A stretch of DNA of 5,376 nt from Christensenella sp. UBA5394. Lineage in GTDB: Bacteria > Bacillota > Clostridia > Christensenellales > CAG-138. A program made the position numbers and the translations under genes. Location of the stretch: NCBI GenBank assembly GCA_002409725.1, contig DHOI01000047.1, forward strand, positions 1 through 5,376. Direction: 5' to 3'. The first letter of the stretch is position 1; each line of letters opens with the position of its first letter. The notes beneath the pieces were generated by a model. It was not told the DNA's origin. It was given only the letters and a program-made list of their open reading frames with translations, and ran no database searches. Shown in pieces: positions 1-4,990 of this stretch.

Positions 1-681
1 GGCGATGATGGGGGGGAGGTGGGCCATATCAACGCCCGCCAGGTCGCACAGCGTTTGGCTCCAGGCGCATTTGGAGCTGCGTACATCGCACAGGAAGGTG
101 GCGTAGGCCGAGCCTTCGGTCATGGTCATCTCGCCTGTGAAGCGGGAGACGAGGTAATCCTTGACGTCCAGCCATTTGTAGATGCGGCTATAGACTTCGG
201 GTTCGTTCTCCTGCACCCATTTGTACTTCCACAAGGGATCCTTGATGCTGGTGGGCGCGGCCTTAGTGAGGGAGAGCCAGATGAGAAGCTTGCGCACGTT
301 GTAGCCTGCGACGCGGGGCGCTTGCGTGAAGCCCCGGGCGTATTGCTTTTGCGCCCGGTTATCCATATAACTCATGGCCGGCCGCAGGTGTCTGCCATCC
401 TTGCCGACCAGCACCAGGCTTTGCATCTGCGAGCAAAAGGAAACCGCAGAGACCGCCTCCGCGGCTAAGTTGGTTTTTTGCAGAACCGCCTTGGTCGTTT
501 GGCAAAGGGCGGCCCACCACTCGTCCGGATCCTGCTCCGCGCCGCCGTTTTTTAGCATGTAGAGGCCATAACCCGCATAGGCGGAGCCGACGAGGGCAAT
601 CTTGCCCGCCAGGCGGAACAAGCAGGTCTTCACGCCGGTGGTGCCCACATCATAGGTGATGGCATAGGTTGACGTAGCCAC
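1..681 (-). CDS. FGGY-family carbohydrate kinase, N-terminal part (partial)
   Basis: This is the N-terminal 227 residues of an FGGY sugar kinase (usual length about 490-520), open to the left window edge. Family members transfer phosphate from ATP to a hydroxyl of a ketose or polyol such as xylulose, ribulose, glycerol or fuculose, in the cytoplasm. Seen directly: the phosphate-binding segment ITYDVGTTGVKTCLF at residues 8-22, EQDPDEWW at 49-56 (the conserved acidic-W patch of xylulokinase-type members), CSQMQSLVLVGKDG at 83-96 and SYMDNRAQ at 104-111 (the usual W-N/D-x-R position). The GTG start at 681 is chosen because a run of six G (689-694) lies 7 nt upstream and no other in-frame start exists nearby. 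The C-terminal half with the catalytic Asp and the sugar-specificity residues is outside the window, so the substrate cannot be assigned. The gene has its own promoter with a palindromic operator like those of gtrA and the aminotransferase, so it probably belongs to the same regulon. Confidence 0.9.
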   Translation of the reverse strand, partial: MATSTYAITYDVGTTGVKTCLFRLAGKIALVGSAYAGYGLYMLKNGGAEQDPDEWWAALCQTTKAVLQKTNLAAEAVSAVSFCSQMQSLVLVGKDGRHLRPAMSYMDNRAQKQYARGFTQAPRVAGYNVRKLLIWLSLTKAAPTSIKDPLWKYKWVQENEPEVYSRIYKWLDVKDYLVSRFTGEMTMTEGSAYATFLCDVRSSKCAWSQTLCDLAGVDMAHLPPIIA

Positions 682-737
682 AAGAAATCCCCCCTGATAT
701 GCAGATTTGCGCGGTCCGAACCACAGACCTTGCCTAG

Positions 738-755
738 AGAGTGAGCGTTCACTCT
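738..755 (-). promoter_or_regulatory. Palindromic operator (O1) at the kinase promoter, likely TetR-family site
   Basis: An 18-bp inverted repeat, AGAGTGA-GCGT-TCACTCT, with perfect 7-bp arms (16 of 18 positions symmetric). It starts 6 bp after the proposed -10 box of the kinase gene and so would cover about +1 to +18. It shares the TGAGCG/CGCTCA core with the palindromes at 1291-1308, 1392-1409 and 2221-2238. Length, symmetry and position fit a TetR-type repressor site, and the tetR gene at 1422-2084 is the obvious candidate binder. Binding is inferred. Confidence 0.75.
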
Positions 756-761
756 ATAGAT

Positions 762-790
762 GTGTATAAAAAAGCGGATGCGTGAAAAAT
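762..790 (-). promoter_or_regulatory. Putative promoter of the FGGY kinase gene
   Basis: The -10 box is TATACA (762-767, minus strand). No good -35 box is present; the best candidates are T-rich hexamers at 784-790 with 16-17 bp spacing. The -10 assignment gains support because it puts operator O1 at the same distance (6 bp) as in the other two operator-bearing promoters. The region lies inside the gtrA terminator hairpin, so the promoter begins where the upstream transcript ends. The predicted leader is about 75 nt. Confidence 0.45.
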
Positions 791-807
791 AGTACTGTCC
801 GCATCCG
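768..807 (-). terminator. Intrinsic terminator of the gtrA-like gene
   Basis: On the minus strand an 8-bp stem, CGGATGCG paired with CGCATCCG (800-807 and 775-782), encloses a 17-nt loop. It is followed after one C by six T (768-773). It begins 20 bp after the gtrA stop codon. The large loop makes it moderate in strength, so some readthrough into the kinase gene is possible. Confidence 0.7.
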
Positions 808-827
808 GCAAGCCGGTGGAAAGACCC

Positions 828-1271
828 TTATTGGGCCAGGTCGTTGGTGTTCATCTGGCCGCGGTAAACCACGAAGCGGCAGTATAGGTATTCGAGTACC
901 AGGTTGCAAAGCATGGTTATGCCCAGCACGAGGTAGTCGTTCACGCCCGCGCGCTCCGCGGCATCCCCCAGCCAGGTGGAAAGGGGCGTAAAGACCAGAT
1001 AAAACCCGAGCACCAGCAGCATCGCTTTGGGCACATTGGCAGCCGATTTGAAGGTGAAGCGCCGGTTGACCGTGAAATTATAAAGTACCGAGGCCGTGAG
1101 GGCGATGAGATAGCTAGGCCAGTAGGGGAAGGAGGTAACCTCGTTGAAGAGGGTAAACAAAAGCACCTGGATCAGCCCCGCGGAGGCGGAAAAGAGGGTA
1201 AATTTGAGGGCCTGCCAGGCCGTTTGCCCGGGTGTGAGCGCCGCCGCTTGCTTTGCTTCTTCGGTTTTCAT
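828..1271 (-). CDS. GtrA/DPMS2-family small membrane protein
   Basis: A 147-residue integral membrane protein of the GtrA family. Members are linked to flipping or handling of polyprenyl-phosphate-linked sugars during cell-envelope glycosylation, though for many the role is only inferred. Four hydrophobic segments are visible at about residues 22-44, 52-68, 83-101 and 113-136. The family signature YNFTVNRRFTF follows helix 2 (64-74), and a matching YLYCRFVVYR element ends helix 4 (128-137). Length is typical. The ATG at 1271 is chosen because GGGAGG lies 6 nt upstream. An in-frame extension to 1388 would run through the promoter and operator and has no family-like residues. The gene has its own strong promoter and palindromic operator and ends in a terminator, so it is monocistronic but apparently co-regulated with the kinase and aminotransferase. 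No glycosyltransferase partner is visible. Family assignment is firm; function is not. Confidence 0.88.
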   Translation of the reverse strand: MKTEEAKQAAALTPGQTAWQALKFTLFSASAGLIQVLLFTLFNEVTSFPYWPSYLIALTASVLYNFTVNRRFTFKSAANVPKAMLLVLGFYLVFTPLSTWLGDAAERAGVNDYLVLGITMLCNLVLEYLYCRFVVYRGQMNTNDLAQ

Positions 1272-1290
1272 GCATGGCCTCCCAATATAG

Positions 1291-1308
1291 AGTGAGCGAA
1301 TGCTTACT
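1291..1308 (-). promoter_or_regulatory. Palindromic operator (O2) at the gtrA-like promoter
   Basis: On the minus strand AGTAAGC-ATTC-GCTCACT, an 18-bp imperfect inverted repeat with one mismatch in 7-bp arms. It begins 6 bp after the -10 box and so spans about +1 to +18. It ends 19 bp before the start codon. Its CGCTCACTCT right side, read two bases further, is identical to that of the kinase operator. Probable binding site of the neighbouring TetR-family protein (inferred). Confidence 0.72.
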
Positions 1309-1314
1309 GTTTTG

Positions 1315-1343
1315 GTTCTACCATAATCGTAGCGCCTTGTCAA
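1315..1343 (-). promoter_or_regulatory. Promoter of the gtrA-like gene
   Basis: The -35 box is TTGACA (1338-1343), a perfect consensus. After a 17-bp spacer comes the -10 box TAGAAC (1315-1320), preceded by TGG, an extended -10. The ATGGTAGAA stretch at the -10 is identical to that of the aminotransferase promoter. The transcript would start near 1308, at the first base of operator O2. Confidence 0.8.
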
Positions 1344-1386
1344 TAAAATTGATGGGCAAAATTTGCGCCCGTGCACACATCCCCTC

Positions 1387-1409
1387 AAAAAAATGAGCGA
1401 TAGCTCATT
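1387..1409 (-). terminator. tetR terminator hairpin that is also operator-like (O3)
   Basis: Beginning 12 bp after the tetR stop codon, the minus strand has AATGAGC-TATC-GCTCATT (1392-1409), a perfect 7-bp stem with a 4-nt loop running into seven T (1387-1393). This is the form of a rho-independent terminator, although the stem is short and only moderately GC-rich. The same 18 bp match operator O2 at 13 of 18 positions, including the TCGCTCA core, so the site could also bind the TetR protein. It lies 49 bp upstream of the gtrA -35 box. Confidence 0.6.
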
Positions 1410-1421
1410 ATGCTATGTCGC

Positions 1422-2084
1422 CTAGTCTATGCCGAACATGCTTTGCAGGCCCTTCATGATGCAGCGGATCACATGCTCGTTGTCCTTGGCGTTGCGCTCG
1501 CCTAGGAAAAGGGAAAAGCGCTTTTGATAATAGGGGCAGGCGAAGGAATACTGCATGGCCATCAGTTGGTTATCCAGCATAAAAGCCAGGATCTGCGCGT
1601 CAATATCCTGGCGCACCTCGCCCCGCTGCTGCGCACCCGCGATCAGCTCGTAATAGGCCCGGGCCGTTACGCCCTCGATGCGTTGTGCCAGGGCCTCGGC
1701 CCGCCCGCTGTCGTGCTCCGAGGTGAATACGCTGTAGAGCCGGATGAGATTGGGGTCGCGCCTGGAATAATCCTGCGCCAGGCGCAGGAGCTTTTCCAGC
1801 TTGGAGAGGAAGCGGATATCCTCGGCCAGAATGCCGCCCACGAAATCGGCCATGATGGCAGCCTCGTATTCCACGATATACATAAAGAGGTCTTCCTTGG
1901 CTGCGAAATATTTATACAGGGCCCCCACGCTGATCTCTGCTGCCTGCGCAATGCGGTTCACATTGGCGCCGGTATAGCCGAAGGCGGCGAATTCCTCTAC
2001 GGCCGCGGTGATAATGCGGCCGCGCTTTTCCTCGCTGATGCGCAAAAAAAGCTCGGATGCATAACCCCTTGCCTGCTCTTCCAT
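1422..2084 (-). CDS. TetR/AcrR-family transcriptional regulator
   Basis: A 220-residue one-component repressor of normal TetR-family length. The N-terminal DNA-binding domain is clear: helix 1 at about residues 20-36 (KRGRIITAAVEEFAAFG), YTGANVNRIAQAA at 37-49, then the recognition region ISVGALYKYFAAKEDLF at 51-67, which is the family's most conserved block. The rest (about 75-215) is a ligand-binding and dimerisation domain without recognisable specificity; it holds an aromatic and cysteine-rich stretch, MQYSFACPYYQKRF, near 177-190. The ATG at 2084 has AGGAAGGGAG about 7 nt upstream. The gene is divergent from the aminotransferase-aldolase operon and upstream of gtrA. Three nearby promoters carry similar palindromes at +1, so it probably represses them and is released by a small molecule, perhaps a pathway intermediate (inferred). 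Its own promoter lacks such a palindrome, so strict autoregulation is not evident. Confidence 0.93.
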   Translation of the reverse strand: MEEQARGYASELFLRISEEKRGRIITAAVEEFAAFGYTGANVNRIAQAAEISVGALYKYFAAKEDLFMYIVEYEAAIMADFVGGILAEDIRFLSKLEKLLRLAQDYSRRDPNLIRLYSVFTSEHDSGRAEALAQRIEGVTARAYYELIAGAQQRGEVRQDIDAQILAFMLDNQLMAMQYSFACPYYQKRFSLFLGERNAKDNEHVIRCIMKGLQSMFGID

Positions 2085-2102
2085 TTAGCGGCTCCCTTCC
2101 TT

Positions 2103-2148
2103 AGGAATATGCTTAACATCACAATAGGAATCAGCTTAACATCACAAT
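2103..2148. repeat. Two adjacent 23-bp direct repeats in the tetR leader
   Basis: Units 2103-2125 and 2126-2148 abut exactly. Both begin AGGAAT and end GCTTAACATCACAAT, differing only at their 7th and 8th bases (AT versus CA), so 21 of 23 positions match. The second unit reaches into the tetR -10 box, and both lie in the expected 5' leader, ending 19 bp before the tetR start codon. They could be tandem binding sites for another regulator or simply a recent tandem duplication. They do not contain the TGAGCG palindrome core. Confidence 0.85.
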
Positions 2149-2175
2149 CATAAAGGAGAAACGGCAAAATTACAA
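2147..2175 (-). promoter_or_regulatory. Promoter of tetR
   Basis: The -35 box is TTGTAA (2170-2175, 4 of 6 consensus). A 17-bp spacer leads to the -10 box TATGAT (2147-2152, 5 of 6). The start would be near 2140, giving a leader of about 55 nt that contains the 23-bp direct repeats. Its -35 lies 9 bp from the -35 of the divergent aminotransferase promoter, so the two promoters are back to back. Confidence 0.6.
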
Positions 2176-2184
2176 GGTTTTGTA

Positions 2185-2213
2185 TTGACAATCCCATTGG
2201 GATATGGTAGAAA
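2185..2213 (+). promoter_or_regulatory. Promoter of the aminotransferase-aldolase operon
   Basis: The -35 box is TTGACA (2185-2190), a perfect consensus. The spacer is 17 bp and the -10 box TAGAAA (2208-2213), preceded by TGG (extended -10). The spacer holds a small palindrome, ATCCC-ATT-GGGAT (2191-2203), not shared with the gtrA promoter. Transcription would start at about 2220-2221, the first base of operator O4. Confidence 0.82.
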
Positions 2214-2220
2214 ATGAAGT

Positions 2221-2238
2221 AGTGAGCGATCACTCACT
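2221..2238 (+). promoter_or_regulatory. Palindromic operator (O4) of the aminotransferase-aldolase operon
   Basis: AGTGAG-CGATCA-CTCACT, an 18-bp palindrome symmetric at 16 of 18 positions with GATC at its centre. An overlapping alternative, AGTGA-GCGA-TCACT (2221-2234), matches the geometry of O1. It starts 7 bp after the -10 box, covering about +1 to +18, so a bound repressor would block initiation. The adjacent divergent tetR gene makes its product the likely binder. Confidence 0.78.
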
Positions 2239-2265
2239 TTTTGCATTTCAGAAAGGATGTCTGCC

Positions 2266-3735
2266 ATGAATACGGGAAAAGCGCTAAGCCGCTATGTCGA
2301 CGCCCAGGCTGTGACCAAAAAGCTGGACGAGTTGATCAAGCTGCCCATCTATTCGATTACGGAAGACGCCCTGCGGCGCTACGAAAGCGACTATTTCGAC
2401 AAAAAGTGCGCCGGCTCCAAGGCGCGCCTCACGGCCGCCAAGGCCATCATTCCCGGCGGCGTGCAACATAACCTGGCTTTCAACTATCCTTTTCCGCTGG
2501 TTTTCACCAGCGCCAAAGGGCATATGCTTACGGATATCGACGGCAACCAATACTACGACTTTTTACAATCCGGCGGACCCACGGTGCTGGGCAGCAATGA
2601 TGATTTCGTGCGCGCCAAGGTATGCGAGCTTTTGGATACCTGCGGCCCCTCCACCGGCCTGTTTCATGAATATGAATACCTGCTGGCCTCTAAAATAGCC
2701 GAGCTTGTGCCCTCGGTAGATATGTTCCGCATGTATACCTCGGGCACGGAGGCCTGCATGGTGGCGAGCCGCGTAGCCCGCCTGGCCACCAAGAAAAAGC
2801 ACATCGTGAAGATGGGTGGCGCGTACCACGGCTGGAGCGACCAGCTGGCCTACGGAATCCGCATCCCCGGCACCAAGGGCCTGCAATCCCACGGCATCCC
2901 GGGCTTTTGCTTCAGCCGAACCGAGGAGTTTTTCCCCAACGACTTAAATAGCCTCGAGCGCCTTCTGCGCCGGAATGCCCTCCGGGGCGGCACGGCCGCG
3001 GTCTTTCTCGAGCCCATTGGCCCGGAAAGCGGCACGCGACCTGTGGATTTCGGCTTTGACAAGGGCGTGGAGGCCCTCTGCCGCAAATACGGCGCGCTGC
3101 TGATTTTCGACGAGGTGGTCACGGGCTTCCGCATGGGCATGGATGGCGCCCAGGGCTACTTTGGCGTATCGCCGGATCTTACCGTGTTCGGCAAGGTGAT
3201 CGCGGGCGGCTACCCCGGCGCGGGCGGTCTGGGCGGCAAAAAGGAATATATGCGCTTCTTGGGCGCAGGCCTTGATGGCGGCGGCAAAAAGGCCCTTTCC
3301 GGAGGCACGCTGGCAGCTAACCCGCTCAGTTGCGCCGCCGGTTATCATACCCTATGCGAGATGGAACGTACAGGCGCCTGCGCCAAGGCCAATGCCATGG
3401 GCGACCTGCTCACGGACGGGCTATGTGATCTGATCGAAAAATACAACCTGCCCTTCGCCGCCTATAACGTGGGCTCCATCTGCCATTTCGATACCCTGGG
3501 CACCATGCATTTTGCCATTGATTGGTCAAAACCGTGGCAGGTGCCCGCCATTCTCAAGCAGACCTCGGCCCGCAAAAAGGAGATGGAGCACATGGGCGCG
3601 GCCTATATGGCCGAGGGCCTGGTGACCTTAGCCGGGAACCGCCTCTATACAAACGCCACCTATACGCCTGCGGATATCGACGAGGTGCTTACCCGCTTCG
3701 ACCGAGTGCTGGCGCAGGTAGCGGTCAAGATATAG
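2266..3735 (+). CDS. Class III aminotransferase, glutamate-1-semialdehyde aminomutase-like
   Basis: A 489-residue PLP enzyme of fold type I, class III, closest by eye to glutamate-1-semialdehyde 2,1-aminomutase (HemL) relatives. Seen: IPGGVQHN at 62-69 (the substrate-pocket start of HemL-like proteins), GHMLTDIDGNQYYDF at 85-99, cofactor-phosphate loop TSGTEA at 158-163, AYHGW at 186-190, FLEPIG at 247-252, FDEVVTGFR at 281-289 with Asp282 for the pyridine nitrogen, the probable Schiff-base lysine Lys310 in VFGKVIAGG, and GGTLAANPLSCAAG at 346-359. About 50 residues precede the core and the protein is longer than ordinary HemL (about 430). The ATG at 2266 is preferred because the 2257 ATG overlaps the ribosome site GAAAGGA. 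No tetrapyrrole gene is nearby and the next gene is a sugar-type aldolase, so a heme role is unlikely. It more probably moves an amino group on a sugar-derived or aldehyde substrate (inferred); amine donor and acceptor are unknown. Confidence 0.9.
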   Translation: MNTGKALSRYVDAQAVTKKLDELIKLPIYSITEDALRRYESDYFDKKCAGSKARLTAAKAIIPGGVQHNLAFNYPFPLVFTSAKGHMLTDIDGNQYYDFLQSGGPTVLGSNDDFVRAKVCELLDTCGPSTGLFHEYEYLLASKIAELVPSVDMFRMYTSGTEACMVASRVARLATKKKHIVKMGGAYHGWSDQLAYGIRIPGTKGLQSHGIPGFCFSRTEEFFPNDLNSLERLLRRNALRGGTAAVFLEPIGPESGTRPVDFGFDKGVEALCRKYGALLIFDEVVTGFRMGMDGAQGYFGVSPDLTVFGKVIAGGYPGAGGLGGKKEYMRFLGAGLDGGGKKALSGGTLAANPLSCAAGYHTLCEMERTGACAKANAMGDLLTDGLCDLIEKYNLPFAAYNVGSICHFDTLGTMHFAIDWSKPWQVPAILKQTSARKKEMEHMGAAYMAEGLVTLAGNRLYTNATYTPADIDEVLTRFDRVLAQVAVKI

Positions 3736-3753
3736 CGCGAGGGAGGGATACCC

Positions 3754-4875
3754 ATGCAGGAGCGTATCGCCAAAGCGGAAGTGATCGCGGCCGGCCAGGA
3801 ACTGGTAGCACGGGGCCTGGTGGCACGTACCTGGGGCAACGTCAGCTGCCGCATCGATGAGAACACCTTCGCCGTCACCCCCAGCGGTATCGGCTACGAG
3901 CGGCTCACACCCGAGACCATTGTTACTGTGGATATCCGCACCCAACAATATGCGGGGAAGGTGAAGCCCTCCTCTGAAAAGGGCATCCACGCCGCCGCCT
4001 ATCGATTAAATCCTAACGTAAATTTTGTGATCCACACCCACCAGGCTTATGCCACCTGTTTGAGCGTATCCGGCTATACCGCCCTGGTCCCCGGCGAGGA
4101 CGAGCGGGCTATCTTGGGCGGGGATATCCTACGCACGGTTTACGCCCTGCCGGGCACCAAGGCTCTGCGCAGGAACGTGGAAGCAGCCCTCGTGGCCGGT
4201 GGTAGCGCCATTTTGATGGAAAGACACGGTGCGCTGCTCACCGGGGCGGACCGGGCCATGGCCTTTGCGCGCGCCGTGGCGCTGGAGGCCGTGTGCCGCT
4301 GTGCCGCGCCCAAGATACCTCTTGAGGCGGCGGAGCCACCCGCGCTTCACAGCCGCCGCCTGGATAGCGATACCTTTGCGATGTTCAGCTTAGCAGAGGA
4401 TGGAGGGGAGCGGCAGCTTCGGCTGCGTCAGGATGGCCTTGCACCCGTAGCGGCGTTGCACGCGGCCATCTACCGCGCCTATCCCGCCTTTGCCAGCATC
4501 ATGCATCTATCCTCTGAGGTTTTACGCGAAGCGATGGAGGATACAAATGACCTGCCCGCCGTGCTGGATGATTTCGCCCAGCTGGTGGGCGGCGATATGA
4601 AGGCTTGCGGCCCGCTTCCCCCGCCTGATCCGCAAAGCGCCATCCGGGCGGCTGTGCGCGGCCTCAAAGGCCGCAGCTGCGTGTACATCCGGGGCCTGGG
4701 GGCTATCGGTTGCGCGGCCACGGCGCAGGATTGCGGCGCTGTGCTGGCGCTCTCGGAAAAGAACGCCCTCGCTTATCTCAACGCGCGTGCGAGCGGCCCC
4801 GTAGCCGCCCTTCCCTGGCTGGACCGCAAGCTGATGCGCCTGGTCTACACCCGTAAATATTCCAAGAAGAAATAG
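3754..4875 (+). CDS. Class II aldolase/adducin protein with a degenerate second aldolase domain
   Basis: A 373-residue protein, well above the roughly 210-230 of fuculose-phosphate-type aldolases. Residues 1-195 form a complete class II aldolase domain: TWGNVSCR (26-33), TPSG (42-45), KPSSEKGIH (71-79), HTHQAYATC (94-102) and RHGALLTG (157-164). Glu75, His94, His96 and His158 fit the catalytic Glu and three zinc-binding His of L-fuculose-1-phosphate aldolase. Such enzymes split a ketose-1-phosphate into dihydroxyacetone phosphate and an aldehyde; relatives include epimerases and decarboxylases. Residues about 205-373 look like a second copy: LHAAIYRAYPAFASIMH and RGLGAIGCAATAQDCGAVLAL align with domain 1 at a constant offset of 157 residues, but Glu75 becomes Val232, His96 becomes Ser253 and His158 becomes Leu315. 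The half is therefore probably catalytically dead and structural or substrate-sensing. GGGAGGG lies 6 nt before the ATG. The gene follows the aminotransferase by 18 bp, so it is co-transcribed. Confidence 0.9.
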   Translation: MQERIAKAEVIAAGQELVARGLVARTWGNVSCRIDENTFAVTPSGIGYERLTPETIVTVDIRTQQYAGKVKPSSEKGIHAAAYRLNPNVNFVIHTHQAYATCLSVSGYTALVPGEDERAILGGDILRTVYALPGTKALRRNVEAALVAGGSAILMERHGALLTGADRAMAFARAVALEAVCRCAAPKIPLEAAEPPALHSRRLDSDTFAMFSLAEDGGERQLRLRQDGLAPVAALHAAIYRAYPAFASIMHLSSEVLREAMEDTNDLPAVLDDFAQLVGGDMKACGPLPPPDPQSAIRAAVRGLKGRSCVYIRGLGAIGCAATAQDCGAVLALSEKNALAYLNARASGPVAALPWLDRKLMRLVYTRKYSKKK

Positions 4876-4895
4876 AGCAAATAAGCAAAGCATAC

Positions 4896-4930
4896 GCAGC
4901 GCCCGGGCATTTTCCAGGCGCTGCTATTTA
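4896..4930 (+). terminator. Probable terminator of the aminotransferase-aldolase operon
   Basis: A hairpin with a perfect 8-bp stem, GCAGCGCC (4896-4903) and GGCGCTGC (4917-4924), and a 13-nt loop, 20 bp after the aldolase stop codon. It is followed by TATTTAT rather than a clean T run, so termination may be incomplete. The -35 box of the next promoter falls in its loop. Confidence 0.6.
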
Positions 4931-4939
4931 TGCTATACT
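4911..4939 (+). promoter_or_regulatory. Promoter of the secreted-protein gene
   Basis: The -10 box is TATACT (4934-4939, 5 of 6 consensus), preceded by TGC (extended -10). A weak -35, TTTCCA (4911-4916), stands 17 bp upstream inside the operon terminator. No TGAGCG palindrome is present, so this gene seems outside the TetR regulon. Confidence 0.6.
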
Positions 4940-4955
4940 GATGATAATAACAGGA

Positions 4956-4974
4956 CGGCCCTTTGCAGGGGCCG
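4956..4974 (+). other. Leader hairpin before the secreted-protein gene
   Basis: CGGCCC (4956-4961) pairs with GGGCCG (4969-4974) around a 7-nt loop, in the predicted leader about 10 nt after the transcription start and just upstream of the ribosome site GGGAGGG (4978-4984). No T run follows, so it is not a terminator. It may protect the 5' end or affect translation; no riboswitch family was recognised. Confidence 0.45.
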
Positions 4975-4990
4975 ATCGGGAGGGCATGTC

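Noticed and set aside
19..468. A 149-codon plus-strand open frame
   Set aside because: It is antisense to the FGGY kinase, whose motifs are unmistakable in the minus-strand reading.
713..729. Possible hairpin in the kinase leader (GGTC/GACC arms)
   Set aside because: Only 4-5 base pairs and no match to a known riboswitch or attenuator.
1354..1370. Small inverted repeat around GCAAAATTTGC upstream of the gtrA-like promoter
   Set aside because: Arms are short and the sequence does not match the operators; chance is adequate, although a second regulator site cannot be excluded.
1272..1388. In-frame N-terminal extension of the gtrA-like protein from an upstream ATG
   Set aside because: It would translate the TTGACA/TAGAAC promoter and the operator, and the ATG at 1271 has a good GGGAGG ribosome site.
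1524..2153. A 209-codon open frame on the plus strand opposite tetR
   Set aside because: It lies antisense over almost the whole of a clear TetR gene, has no family motif, and reflects GC-rich codon bias in the opposite frame.
1997..2233. A 78-codon minus-strand frame covering the tetR leader
   Set aside because: It crosses both divergent promoters and then runs out of frame over the tetR N-terminus; no ribosome site or homology is visible.
2257..2265. ATG at 2257 as the aminotransferase start
   Set aside because: It overlaps the only ribosome site, GAAAGGA; the ATG at 2266 is correctly spaced.
2266..3735. Naming the PLP enzyme hemL
   Set aside because: The motifs place it in the HemL-like group, but the context (sugar-type aldolase, TetR regulon, no tetrapyrrole genes) and extra length argue against the heme-pathway enzyme.
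3754..4875. Naming the aldolase fucA
   Set aside because: Active-site residues are shared across fuculose, ribulose, rhamnulose and other class II aldolases; the substrate cannot be read from them and the two-domain form is unlike FucA.
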